Made by a program: the position numbers and the translations under genes
Notes under the pieces: model-generated
Database searches by the model: none
What the model was told of the DNA's origin: nothing
The model's input: the letters and a program-made list of their open reading frames with translations, nothing else
NCBI GenBank assembly: GCA_012845835.1
Contig: JABAKD010000020.1
Coordinates: 5,478,720 to 5,542,719 of the forward strand
DNA length: 64,000 nt
Direction of reading: 5' to 3'
Source: Undaria pinnatifida
Taxonomy: Eukaryota; Sar; Phaeophyceae; Laminariales; Alariaceae
In this document: positions 22,481 to 33,244 of the stretch, one piece after another
How the letters are laid out: every line of letters begins with the position of its first letter
Position numbering within the stretch: position 1 is the stretch's first letter

Positions 22481-25022
22481 CGCGTATGTGGCCGGCTGTG
22501 CTATGGTCTTACCAACTGTGAAGACGAAAGCCAAGATGAAGTTTGGTAAAACGCCACACCAAGTAAAATGTTTTAGCACATCCGTTAATTGCACATGCAT
22601 AACCGCACGGTCACAAAAAGCCGTGGTCGACCGTTCCCGCCACGATCTTCCGTTCGTCCGCACAAGGACCATGACAGATGACGACGACAAATCCAAGTAT
22701 ACGACGTTATCTCTGTTGCTCGCGATGCCCCAGATCACAGCCCAACCCCGGCCAAATACAAGGTATAGTAATCGAAACATGGGCTTCATTTTTTTTATTA
22801 GCTACTAGTCTAGACTTTTACTCTAGTCTATAGATTGAGAGGTGATGTACCTTGCAGTCGATTTGAAGCGTACTTGCCAGTTCTGTGGTGGCTTTTTATT
22901 AGTCTACTCACACACCGAGCACCTTGCGAGAATATTGAGGTTGATGGTAGCACAAAGTATCTATCTTTCCAGGTGCAAGCAAGGTTCGGCCTCCTCGTGC
23001 TTCCACCAAGGAACACTGCGGTGGACCAGCCAGTACGATGAGCCGCAGGGAGCCTCTAACGTAGGGCGTGAAGTTTCTCGAGCTGATCGTGGATTCATTA
23101 CCACATCTCTATCACTCTCTCTCGACTACCCTTCTGCCTCTCTGACCCATGAGGGTTTTTTTCTACTTTCGTGGGGCACCTCCTGCGCCGCCCAACCCTC
23201 GGCCAGACAGTTTAACCGGTACCAGCGCAAGCATAGGCCACGCTCTGCCAACGCTATACCCAAACCCACAGTTACTACCAGCAACGTCCTCCCAAACTAG
23301 TTTCACCGGATCATCGACTCGATGTTCTCTGTAAAATATTTATGAGGAAACGGAAGAATTGACGCAATACACTACGCATCCCACGCGCGCTTCGTTCACA
23401 CTGATATCTTTTAGCCTTCGTAGTGTCGATGTATTTGAGCGAGAGCAAGAGAGTCAATGGTAGCTTTTTTCCTGGCGCTTTCTCACACAAAGGGCACCCA
23501 ACTCCATCTACGACTATATGTATGGAAAACTGAACGCCGCGTTGACCTCTTCCCACAAAAACTGTTGTGCAGTTTCGGATGAAAAACGTCGTTTGTTTTT
23601 GGCGTGGGATAACTCAATATCGACCCAATACAGAAATGTGAAGGCGCTCTCATCCTAGATCGGGCATCATCGCCAATAACGAAGGCGTACAGCCTACCAT
23701 AGCTTCCAATTCAGCGTCCCGACATGAGTGGCAGTAGTCGAGTAGTCCTAGGCATTTGTCTGCAACGCATTACATGCTTGTCGGCCAAGGGTTGCCGAAT
23801 GTGATAGCCTTGAAAGAAAATGGAAATGCGTAGTCTACATCTCGGAGATCGATGCCATTCATTGGACGTCTTGGAAAATATCCTCGCGTGAACCACAAAG
23901 CTTCGCCTGACACAAGTTCTCGATTCTGCGTTCCACCCGTCCTTGTGATCGTGGCCCAAATGGTTTTTTGGTTCCAACCCTACTGAGCTCGCAGAAACGC
24001 TGCTACCGCTCAAAGCCACCATTGTCACCCAAGTGCCACCATTAACCCTGTGTCGGTGATTCTCTCGCCAAGCTCGATATGTACACCCTACGTTGTGACA
24101 TAAAACCCACCGCCGCCTACTGCCTTAAGCCCCACGTCGGAATTTCTCCGTCCAAACCGACTCTCTCCGTTGTGACGGCGAACATACTGCTCAACCCATC
24201 ATTTTTCGCCCGGCAACTGCCCTGCCTTGTGAATTCTGACGTCGACCCATTCCGCCACCATCATGGGCCTGACACCAACCCTCACCTCGACCCCAACGCT
24301 GTTGTTTCTCCCAGCTGCTGCAACGTTCTCGACGCCTACTCAAGCGCCATTAGCCACCGATCTACCAACCTCATCAGAAAGGACTCGCGATGTGTCACCG
24401 CCTCCATACACGGACAGTCCAACGAAAGGTGTGCGTGGTCCATATACGTTCATGATGAACTCGTATCGCGTGACGTGCACGGGCGAAGGTAGAATCAGGC
24501 AATCTGGTTTCCCGTGCGATGAAGTACGAGGAGAGCTACCATAGGCTTGGAGACCGAATCGCTGTTGTTTGTGTGATCTATGAGCCGGAGCTGCAAGCAT
24601 CAGTCAATAGTTTCCTTAGATAATTCCGTTGTCTCGACAGCCTTGAAGTCGAGTTTTGCGAGTTGGGCGGTACGTACCTATATCCCATCATGGCAGAGGT
24701 GGAAGCCCGCTTAGGCGCATTTAGCAGCATGGCCATGACGCTTTGTGTTTGATGACACCAGTTGTAGAGTTCAACTCCGTTTTTCTTCATGCACACTGGT
24801 CATCCCAGTGATTTTTCTTCACTCGCCCAGATATAAAAATGTTCCGTCTACGTTTGTGACCGGGAGACGATCGTTGCTGTCAGCATCTCCTCGGTCTTCA
24901 TACATACGCCAATTTCATGAAAAAATCAGCAAACCTCTGTGCCCTGAAAAGGATCTATATATCGCATCGCAAGCTTGCTTGAGATTCAGACAGCATCCGG
25001 CTAAACAGTCATCGGGTGGTAG
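22481..25022. other. no firm gene; possible upstream exons of the membrane-protein gene
   Basis: The + strand has Pro/Thr/Ser-rich open stretches (about 23,149-23,330 and 24,263-24,544, the latter with STPTLLFL and TQAPLATDLPTSSER phrases). These resemble the stalk exon at 25,023 in composition. They could be extracellular exons of that gene. I could not fix splice sites that join in phase. Confidence 0.3.
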
Positions 25023-25271
25023 CGCATTGTGGTAACCGCATTGCCCTCCGGCGTTAATAGTGCGTCAGCTTCCACCAGAGACCACTTAGCCCCGACCCCT
25101 TTGGTCGAACCGTCAGGCCCTCATCAGGCGTCCGTAGCCTCATCGACTGCACCAACAAGAAGTTACGTTACCGCTGCGCCGACTAGTGCACCGACCAATG
25201 CCGAATCTGTCGTGGGCTCACCCTCGAACATGGAGTCTGATTCGGCCGCATCCACTGCTGCTGTAGATGAG
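25023..25271 (+). CDS. exon: Ser/Thr/Pro-rich extracellular stalk
   Basis: The likely acceptor is GGTGGTAG (AG at 25,021-25,022). The donor GATGAG|GTGAGT is an excellent consensus and ends the exon on a codon boundary. The encoded 83 residues are rich in Ser, Thr, Ala and Pro (SSTAPTRSYVTAAPTSAPT), turning acidic near the end (AAVDE). This is a typical glycosylated juxtamembrane stalk. Confidence 0.55.
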
Positions 25272-28200
25272 GTGAGTGCAATCGTTGAGGTTGTCGATCG
25301 TATTGGTTTCGTACTTCGTGCCATGATGCAGGTCATGCACGCCAGTTGTAGTTGCCTACTCCTTCGTATGTTTCGACCATACATACATGTATATATTGTA
25401 TGAGCGCCTTCGATCCCCTTGCACCCTCCGAGCGGCCAGGCGTACAGCGTGGGCACGATTGCTGCCGGTACGGTGTCAGGCTTCGTTGCCCTTGCGGTCT
25501 TGCTCGCGGGTACATCCAGCACGACGAGGACTTCTACGGTGAGGGTGACGCGTTTGGCAGTTGCTCGGGCACACCCTAGGCAGTGTTACGTTGGTAAATA
25601 ATGTTCCAGTCTTTCTCCGTGGTGTATGGCAACATGGCCGACTTCCCAGGAAGCGGGCACGTTGCAGCCGGTTGTATGAGGTGGGGCCGGAAGAACACAC
25701 AACAGCGAAACGGGTTGGCAGCATTTGGAATATCTCCTCTTGATTTTTTAACAGTTGTCCAAGAAGGTTGCTGCTTTGCTCACATTGGCGCAAGAGAGGA
25801 GTGGTAACGCGGGGTTAAATGCCGAGAACCGACTAAATAGCGGCCAGCGTACGTTTTCCGCTTTCATTTCCTTGTGTCCGGTGCTGCAACGCATTGGCAT
25901 TGGCGACAGAACGTGGACATCACCCCACTGGGCGTGAGCAAACGCGCACCTGCGGAGACTATGGCATTCATGGCCCTCAGTCAGCTTCAGTTTCTCGCGA
26001 CGCTGTCAATGGTGGATTCCACCGCGGACGACGATTCGGTCCTCTCTGACTTCGTCACGAACTTGAGGTACTCAGTGAATAGATATGTGCGCAATCAATC
26101 ACAATGACAAACGCAAGAGCAAGTGGGCGAAATTAAAGCGCCTCGCCAGCGCCATAACCGCGCAACTAACCATTTTGTTTTACCCCCACATACACCCCTG
26201 GAAGGCGTTATCTGAGTACTTCTTTGGCGGGAAATTTCATACTATAATAATACGGGAAATTTTGGTAAAATATGCAGAAGCTGCAATGTGAGTTTAACTT
26301 ATACAATAGTTCCTTCGCAGATGTGTTCAAACCTTTCGCCAGAAATGTTCTTCGGAGCTAGGGTGACCAGTCTACCACTTCTCCCACTGGAGCCGCCAGC
26401 GAGGACCGTTGATACTTTATTCTAGTTTTTAAAAGTCATAGCTTGAGTGCTACTGGCCCAGTCGCTAATAACACCAAATCGAGCAGTGGCGTGCGAAGTG
26501 CACTCTTACGAAAGAGAACAGCGTCGACTCGTACGTTGTAAAACAGCATCGATAGCCCTCGGCGAAAGACGCATACCGCGCATTACATCGCATATACATA
26601 CACGTCGTACTTTTGTACGAAGTATATCAACAAGGCTCCCCAAGAGCAGAGTATGAAGTTTTCCTAATGAAAAACACAGTTGACGTTCTACGCCAGAACG
26701 CCACAGGTGAACCAGGTGATCCAGCCTTGAACGAAGCCAGATTTACCATTGATGCTGGTTGCAGTCTTCCCAATGTGAGCAGATATATATTTAATCCTGA
26801 TGCCAAACGAGCGTTTCTCTTTGCGTACCGATCCCGTTGTGACAAAGGTGGGTGAATCTCTGGTGGGAACCGGATGTTCTAAGCACTTCGGCGTCGGAAG
26901 ATGATGATGTGGTGGCCGCGTCTGTATTGAAGGCTCCACGGTCGAGAAGTGGGGGCTCGCACAGTTCCGTGTCGCAACAATGCGAAGACGCCGCCGATGG
27001 TATCGGGCTACTGGTGGGAACTATAACGCTTTTCTCGATCATCCTCGTGGGCATTTTTCTCGTACACGTGACGGTGATATCAGGAATAGAGGCCTATTGG
27101 CTGGCCAAGGTGAGATTATGCATTCCCTGCTCTGATCTTTAGACGGACTGCCCGCATTCCGCGGGGCAAGTGTGAAAGAAGCCCAGACAGTGGGCGATCG
27201 GCGACCCAATACGTATTGGACCTTGGACTAAGCAACACGTGTGCAATACACGTAGTTCTGCAATCGACGCAGCACTGATGTCCTTGGCATCAAATTTAGT
27301 TTTTGGGCATAATTTCTACCGGATGACTGCTCGGCGAACCGCCACAGGTAAGGACAACCCTAAGGACAACCCTAAGGACAACCCTAAGGACAACCCGATA
27401 ACTTCACTCTGGACAATTGCGAAAAACAAGCTTACGCGCCTTAAAACATTGCAGTAACTGCAAGCCAGATATTTGATCGTTTCTCGACCTTTTTCTCGCG
27501 TTTGTACACGTCGTCACACTCCCAAATGGCCCACCAGAAGAGTGCACTAGCCAACATAGAGGAAATGCGACAACGCGGCGGGCCTATCGACGATCAACTT
27601 GTACAGTTTAGCGGCCGAACGGGTCCACAACGGCAATCATATTGGGATGGAACTGCCGAGGCGGGAGGCGGAGAATTGATGCTAACGTCGGGGCAGGGCC
27701 GGATGGGGCTGATTGAGGTGTGCCGGAACAGATCACACTCGGTGTGGCTCCACTTCCCGCACTTGGAGCTCTTGTTCCTATTCTTTGCCTTTGAAGGAGT
27801 GGTGGCAGCAGCCACGTCAGTACTCAAGCACAGCGGTTGCCCAGCTGCTTTCTACCCGGCCTTGGTTGTACTTGTGAGTTCTGGTCACAGGCCTAATGTA
27901 GCACACGGCCCTGATTCCACAAGAAATCGTTTACCTGGGGATTCCACAAGGAATCGCGCATGAGGCAAATCAGGGAGGGGCACATTTTTCTAGCTGACGC
28001 TAGCTATGTACCAAGTACTACGTATGTTGCGTGATCCCTTCTCCAATGGCGTAACCGTTCCACAATCGATGTTTTCCCGGGATGCGTTATTTTGCCCATC
28101 TCTGAAGGTGCTGTACCCAATTATCATGGTCACGGCGGTGTGGCGCACCATCAAGATTCGGATCCATCCTGATTCCGTGCTAGTCTTCAACCACTACGAA

Positions 28201-30323
28201 GGTGAAGCGGAAACCGACACAGCGGGCATCACCCGGAGAGCGCTAGTCACGTTGAAGACCAGTGTAGTCGACGATCACAGTCTGTTCTCTTGGGCCGATA
28301 GAGGAGAGTGGGAGACCGCGGGAAGCGAAGACCCCCAAAGGGTTCGAGAAGCGGACTGGTTCCGGATCGGCTTCGAACCGATATTTGTCGACTACACCAA
28401 GTCCGGAACAAACATCATTCTCATTTGTTTGGGGAAGGTGAGCGCGAGACATGAGAGGGAGGCCAGGTCCTTGAGCGGCGACACCGCTGTGGAATGACTT
28501 TCTGGGAGGCGGGGGGTTTGAACTAAACCCTCCTCCTACGAACGATGGCCGTCATATTTACATAGCGTGTCTAAGGATATACCAGGCATTTTTCTGTGTT
28601 CGTATCCCTACACATTGGTTCGGAAGTTCCAGGTATAGGGGCTGCGCGACCCGCTCAGGACGTGAGATATTTGCAAGATTTTCGTGGTTTTGTGCTAATA
28701 TTTTTAATAGTACGATTTATGTCTGGGCCGATCGTGTCAAGGTTGTCCCGGTGGCAGAGGGGGAAAGCGGTTGGGAGTCGATTTCAGTACACTAGGCATT
28801 TTTGAACCGGCATGCAATGACTATGTTCCCACCCGATCTGTTAAATCATGATGTTGCTGATCTAGTCTATAGAAACAACGACATATACACACTACGATTG
28901 TGGAAACGACATAGACATGTGTATACCGAATCCTGTTTCGCGGTGTGTGTTTTATACGATGCCCACATGAACCATTATCTTTACAGTTAGGTACAAAGAC
29001 GGCATCAGGAGCAATCGGACCCCGTGTCACTCAGGTCAGGCTCTGCTAGTGCCACGTCTCTATACTGTGAAAACACATACGCGAACAACTACCCACCCAT
29101 CCCGCCTGCCCGTCCGATGTTCGTGCGCTGAACATTTTTCGGCTTCACCTGGTCAGTGGGCTGCGGTCTCTTGCGTAGGAGTGCTTGTGAGCAGCAGCAC
29201 GTATCAGCTGGTGATACTTTGCCTCATAAGCTCGACCATGGCCGCCGTTCTTCTGTGGCTGAAACCCTTCGTGAATACGTGAGAGTTTTGTGTCACCACG
29301 TTGACGCGCGTGTATTGAATTGCTCAAAGTCACCCCGCGAGCCATAAACTAGAGGCCGGATCTCGCGTAAACCTACAAGGTCCGAAAAAATATTGATGCA
29401 TTTTGCGGGGGCATTTGTGGACGTGTGATGCGACCCTGAGACCGCTAAACGATTTGGGCGATGCCGTACGGTACGGTTATTTGAGCAACACATCACAGGC
29501 ACGAACATGTTGGTCTCTTCTCAGTGAAACCACTGAGGTGTACTCGATAATGCACCTATGAAAAGCCAATACCTGAAACGGTGCAGACGGCTGTGAGCTG
29601 TGGATATTGTCACACCGCGCATGTGATTGTTCGGATCCACTGTTCACGGTGGTGGTCCCCAAAATTCTCCAGTAAGCCTCCGAGTAGAGGCGACAGCTGC
29701 TGCAGCAGCACGATTTGAATACTCACCGACTTTTTCTAGTCAGTCGCATTGTCATAGCACGTTACCACATCGTCATAGCACGTCATAGCTTCGGCTCCAC
29801 GATTGTTTCAATATGTTTCGGTCGTGTTTCTCGTTCAGAGTGGTCAATAAGATCGCAGTGGGCATGGAGGCGGCGAACGCGGTATGCATGGCAGTAATTG
29901 CGGGGTCGTCGGTTTGGTGGGACGAGACCGACCATGAAGAGCGGGCTACCAGTTCGGTCGTTCTCATCGAGATGGCAGTGCTCTGCGGTGAGTTTCTATG
30001 CGTCGTTTGCAGCGGACTAAATGTACGAAATCGTGTGTAGTTCGGTGAAGTGTGGTTGCGTTGGTATGACGCCAGCTTGAATCATAACGAACCCTTCTTC
30101 CAACCTCGAAAAGTACTTGACCTCATGTGCAAATGCGGAGTTTTGCGACGGTGCTACCTTGTGGAGGTCGTTCCACGCTCTCCTCCTGCTCTACGAAATG
30201 CCTTCAATGTTTGGCCTCCGCGCAGTGCTGACTATTCCCGTGTACATCGATTCGGTGGTAAGCCTGGCGGGGGCGACTAGGTTGAAGATCAGGAAATTCT
30301 TGACCAGGACGGACCAAGAAAAG
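25023..30323 (+). CDS. multi-exon gene for a large multi-pass membrane protein (exon chain, 5' end not found)
   Basis: This span groups the exons listed below. Introns are GT..AG and five consecutive-exon joins keep the frame: 25,271/25,440 (phase 0), 27,109/27,538 (0), 27,873/27,994 (0), 28,437/29,157 (0) and 29,278/29,839 (2). The product has a Ser/Thr/Pro-rich stalk, a TM helix, a QFLATLSMV segment, a TM ending in SGIEAYWLAK, WLHFPHLELLFLFFAFEG, GFEPIFVDYTKSGT and several further helices up to LRAVLTIPVYIDSVVSL. This layout recalls giant TRP/polycystin-like proteins of brown algae; that resemblance is from memory and is inference. The N-terminus is missing. The join at about 30.0-30.1 kb breaks frame, so it may be a pseudogene or contain an assembly error. 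A channel or receptor role is only a guess. Confidence 0.6.
25440..25538 (+). CDS. exon: single transmembrane helix
   Basis: This is a 33-codon exon between acceptor CGGCCAG (AG 25,438-25,439) and donor CTACG|GTGAGG, phase 0 at both ends and joining the stalk exon in frame. Its core GTIAAGTVSGFVALAVLLAG is a Gly/Ala-rich helix long enough to cross the membrane, followed by a Thr/Arg-rich cytosolic start. Confidence 0.6.
25910..26067 (+). CDS. probable exon with QFLATLSMV segment
   Basis: Acceptor TGGCGACAG and donor TTGAG|GTACTC give a phase 0 start and phase 2 end. It encodes APAETMAFMALSQLQFLATL, then SMVDSTADDDSVLSDFVTNL. The hydrophobic QFLATLS stretch followed by an acidic loop and an amphipathic helix resembles the first conserved block after the anchor helix in related large algal membrane proteins. 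A separate small exon beginning after TTTTTTAACAG at 25,754 (LSKKVAALLTLAQERS) may precede it, but its donor is not settled. Confidence 0.45.
26645..26847 (+). CDS. possible exon, loop region with N-glycosylation-like sites
   Basis: The open frame encodes VDVLRQNATGEPGDPALNEA and GCSLPNVSRYIFNPDAKRAF, with NAT and NVS sites. It ends at CAAAG|GTGGGT in phase 1, which would match the next exon's phase 1 start. The implied 53-nt intron would be unusually short, and the acceptor is a guess. An alternative donor (CCAAT|GTGAGC) exists inside. Confidence 0.3.
26901..27109 (+). CDS. exon: transmembrane helix ending EAYWLAK
   Basis: The acceptor is GTCGGAAG (AG 26,899-26,900), phase 1; the donor CCAAG|GTGAGA is phase 0. 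After an acidic/Ser-rich loop it encodes GIGLLVGTITLFSIILVGIF, a strong membrane span, then SGIEAYWLAK at the cytosolic face. The join to the next exon gives WLAK-KSALANIEEMRQ with the frame kept. Confidence 0.6.
27350..27396 (+). repeat. 12-bp minisatellite AAGGACAACCCT, four units
   Basis: Four perfect tandem units (the last ends in CCCG) lie inside the 428-nt intron 27,110-27,537. In one frame they read KDNP repeated. The phrase AACCCTAAGG looks telomere-like, but the period is 12 and the unit is not a known telomere repeat. Confidence 0.85.
27538..27873 (+). CDS. exon: linker and membrane segment LELLFLFFAFEG
   Basis: It has 112 codons, acceptor GGCCCACCAG and donor GTACTT|GTGAGT, phase 0 on both sides. 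A charged helical linker (KSALANIEEMRQRGG) leads through a Gly-rich loop to SVWLHFPHLELLFLFFAFEG, the most distinctive motif in the gene, then GCPAAFYPALVVL. Such an amphipathic-to-hydrophobic transition suggests a re-entrant or TM segment. Confidence 0.65.
27994..28437 (+). CDS. exon: TM segments and FVDYTKSGT motif
   Basis: It has 148 codons, acceptor ACATTTTTCTAG and donor GGGGAAG|GTGAGC, phase 0 at both ends, after a 120-nt intron. It encodes LTLAMYQVLRMLRDPF, a hydrophobic stretch LYPIIMVTAVW, a soluble part (SVLVFNHYEGEAETD to QRVREADW), then RIGFEPIFVDYTKSGTNIIL. The end runs straight into the next exon as a TM helix (LICLGK-WAAVSCVGVLV). Confidence 0.65.
29157..29278 (+). CDS. exon: two membrane helices
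   Basis: Acceptor CACCTGGTCAG and donor AATAC|GTGAGA; phase 0 start, phase 2 end. It encodes WAAVSCVGVLVSSSTYQLVI, then LCLISSTMAAVLLWLKPFVN. The split codon (AC + A) is completed exactly by the next exon, which supports both splice sites. Confidence 0.65.
29839..29987 (+). CDS. exon: membrane helices after KPFVNT
   Basis: The acceptor TTTCTCGTTCAG is strong and the donor CTGCG|GTGAGT is strong. It starts with the one base that completes the previous codon and ends in phase 1. It encodes VVNKIAVGMEAANAVCMAVI, then AGSSVWWDETDHEERAT and SSVVLIEMAVLC. Two hydrophobic helices are separated by an acidic loop. Confidence 0.65.
30117..30323 (+). CDS. last visible exon, 5' boundary unresolved
   Basis: The open frame encodes LWRSFHALLLLYEMPSMFGL, RAVLTIPVYIDSVVSLAGAT and KIRKFLTRTDQEK, ending at GAAAAG|GTGAGA. 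No AG upstream gives the phase 1 start required by the previous exon without a stop codon. A start at 30,051 joins in phase but in another frame (VWLRWYDASL...). This is either a frameshift mutation, a sequencing error or an unusual splice. The next exon is not seen; palindrome island 2 begins 330 bp downstream. Confidence 0.45.
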
Positions 30324-30654
30324 GTGAGAGTACAATCATGATGTCTAATCACGCACCGAAGTGTCGATCAGCGAAAATGAACGCGGAAAATCAGATACAC
30401 GATCGGCAACAATAAAACTTATCTGCGAGGTGGTGTAACGTGGATGGAGACAAAGAATGGCGTGTACGAGAACCCTACCCTCCGTCTCTGAACCCAATCG
30501 GATGGGTGTAATTCCGTCAAGGGCCCTTCACATTTGTAACTTAATGTGTCACGTAGGATAATATTCATCTACCAGATCGTGATGTTTTGATTAGTTTCGA
30601 AAACGGTTTGTATTTTGTAGGGGAGGAAAAGTCGGGGTAATATGCAAGCACTGG

Positions 30655-33240
30655 CTTCATGTAGGACGTCCCATGGGACTTTAGTGACCCCTGGGACGGT
30701 ACCATGGGATCGGTACATATCCATCGGAACCTATACTTCATGGGTTCCTATGAGATGCCCATGGAATGCGGATGCTTTTATCGCAGCCAGATTCCCATGG
30801 GACTATGGCTGTAATACGGGTCGGCCATGCTATGGGGCGTCCCCTGAGAAATTCTCATGAAAAACCTTGCGATATTGCGTAGGACTTCCCGTGCGACGAC
30901 CTATGAGACATTTGACACCTCACGGGTCGATACCGATCCCATTGTTATTAGCACGGGCCATCCTGTGTCTCGTGTCCATGGATTATGCCATGAGATGGCT
31001 TGTGGAATGGTATGTATCATAGGTCGCCATATAGGCCTTCCCGTAGGTTGTCCCACGGTATATTCTATGGGATGACCTATGGGCTATCTCATAGGATAAG
31101 TTATGGGGTAACCCATGAAGTGTGCATTGGGACGTTCCACAGGTAACCAACAATACCACCTATGGGATAACCTATAGTACAACTCATGAAATGCCATGAT
31201 ATGTACTACGGCACGTCCAATAGGACATCTCATGATATGATGATTGGATATCAAACAAGCTGTGGGCTTTCCCACACGACGTTCCATTGGATAACATATG
31301 GACTCTTCAGCACCCAGTTGATTGTAGCATACAATAGCCCTCGGGATCGCAAGAAAACTCTAGGCTGGCTCATGGGGCGTCCCTAGGGGCCTCATGAGAA
31401 GGCGCATGGTGTGTCTCGTAGCACACGCCTTGGGACATGCACATTCCGCAAGAAGCCTGGCAGCCTGTGCCGTGGGGTGTGCACGTCTCATGGGCTGCCC
31501 CATGTGATCTCCGACGTGAGATTTATCTGACCCAAACCCTAGCCCTAGCCCCCTATGCCCGTAAGACTGCACACGGGACGCTTAGACGTCCATGGCATAG
31601 CCCATTGTATAGCGCATGCTACTGCCCATGACACGGGCACGTCTCTTAGGACTGTCCATTTAATTGCCCATGGGGTTTCCTGAAGCCTATGTCACAACCC
31701 ATAGTTTTACCCCATGGGACAGTCCATGGCATATGCACATCTCACGGGACTGTCCCTGGGCCGCATCATCTGACAGCCCATGGCACGCATGCATCCCACG
31801 GGACTGCCCATAGGACGTTTGGCAGCCCATGGATCGTTAGGAACCCCATCGTGCAGCTCATGGGGCGTGCCATGGCATGTGCACAGCCCATGGGATTGCG
31901 TACTTGGTGTAATGAAGGACATAGCACAGTGCATGGAACTAACGACGGTCATGGGACAGCCCATGAGAGTGCCCATTCGACGCTTGGCCGCCAATGCCTC
32001 AGGCCGTGGAAATGTCCATGGGAGTCCTGGTGCCTCACGGCATAACACATAGATGTTTACCACCAATGGGCTGTCCCACAGCACTGCCTACGGTATTGAC
32101 CATAGGGTATGTAAGTCCCATGGGAATGTCAAAAGGGGTGCCCATGGGATCGTCTTTGGAACGTTTGGAAGCGACTGTCGTAGCTCATATGCCTCGTATG
32201 GCGCGTGCACCCCCCCGGGGATCCAACGGGACTGCCGCTCGGGCCGCCGATGGGACATTTTGAATCCTACCGCACGGCCCATGGGTCGTCCCATGAGATG
32301 ATTGGAGGCTCATCGGATAGCCCGTGCGACCACAGTATCCCTGCCACCGCCGGTGTAACGTTCGACATTCCATGGGCCAGCTTATTAGACTTCGTATAGT
32401 CCCATGGATGAGGCATTCACATCCTATGGTATAGATCGCCAGTGTTCCCCTGCCTACAGGGCATTTTGGGGGCCTATGGCAGAGGCCATGGCAAAGCCCA
32501 TGGGACCGCCAACGGCATTTTTCATCCCGTACGACAGTTTAGGCGCATGTACATTTCAGGAGGTTGTCCATGTACCGTCTGGTACCTTCTGGTGCAGAAC
32601 ATGCGGCGTCCCACAGCACCTTCATTTCCCATGGGGCAGCCCATAGGGCCGTCTGCAGAACATGTTTGCGCCCATAGCCCATCTCATGAGACTGGTTATG
32701 GGACGTTTGGAAGTTCATGGCACATCCCGAGGAAGTGCCCATGGTATAGTCCATAGAACAACCCACTGGGTATCTGGCATGCGATGGGACGGCTCAGCGC
32801 AGAGTTTGTGGGATGGACAACAACGGTATATTCCATAGGACGTTCCATGAGAGATCCCACTGGATATCCCACGAAACGTATTAACTATGGGCCAGTACAA
32901 GGCCAAAATACGTTTTATGGGATTTATTTCCTACCATGGGGTCATAGCGGGTCCCATGGGACTTCCGTGGAACGACCGGTGAGACGTGCAATGGAACGCG
33001 CCATGGTTTGTTCATGGCACATCCATGGAGTTGCCAATGGGACATCCTGGCTCATGCTACGGGAAAGTCCACGGATCACCCTGCAGGACGTCTCATGGGA
33101 CATGTCGTTGACCATTATGTCAGTACCTCATGGATGCCTCATGGACCATCCCATATACGGTTGGATTGCCCACTGTATACGATACACCCATTGTATGTCT
33201 CATCGGGCGTCCTGTTGGCTGATGTATGGGCGAACCAAGG
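30655..33240. repeat. palindrome island 2 (CCCATGGGA type), about 2.6 kb
   Basis: The decamer TCCCATGGGA and its variants (GCCCATGGGAC, CCTATGGGAT, half-sites TCATGGG and CCCATAGG) recur every 15-40 bp across the whole stretch. Spacers between them are irregular and mostly unique. Because the motif has no stop and includes ATG, ORFs appear in all six frames with MG-PMG-type strings (for example 31,689-32,045); none is a gene. No TIR or direct flanking duplication was seen. It begins 330 bp after the last membrane-gene exon, so it may lie in an intron or just 3' of that gene. Confidence 0.8.
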
Positions 33241-33244
33241 AATG

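Noticed and set aside
22106..22789. 227-codon - strand ORF, Leu/Cys/Ala-rich
   Set aside because: It is the antisense of a CAG/AGC triplet tract; most of its length is low complexity.
27350..27396. Interstitial telomere repeat
   Set aside because: The unit is 12 bp (AAGGACAACCCT), only four copies, inside an intron; it matches no telomere unit.
31689..32263. Overlapping ORFs with MG/PMG repeats on both strands
   Set aside because: They are produced by the stop-free CCCATGGGA palindrome and appear in all frames alike.
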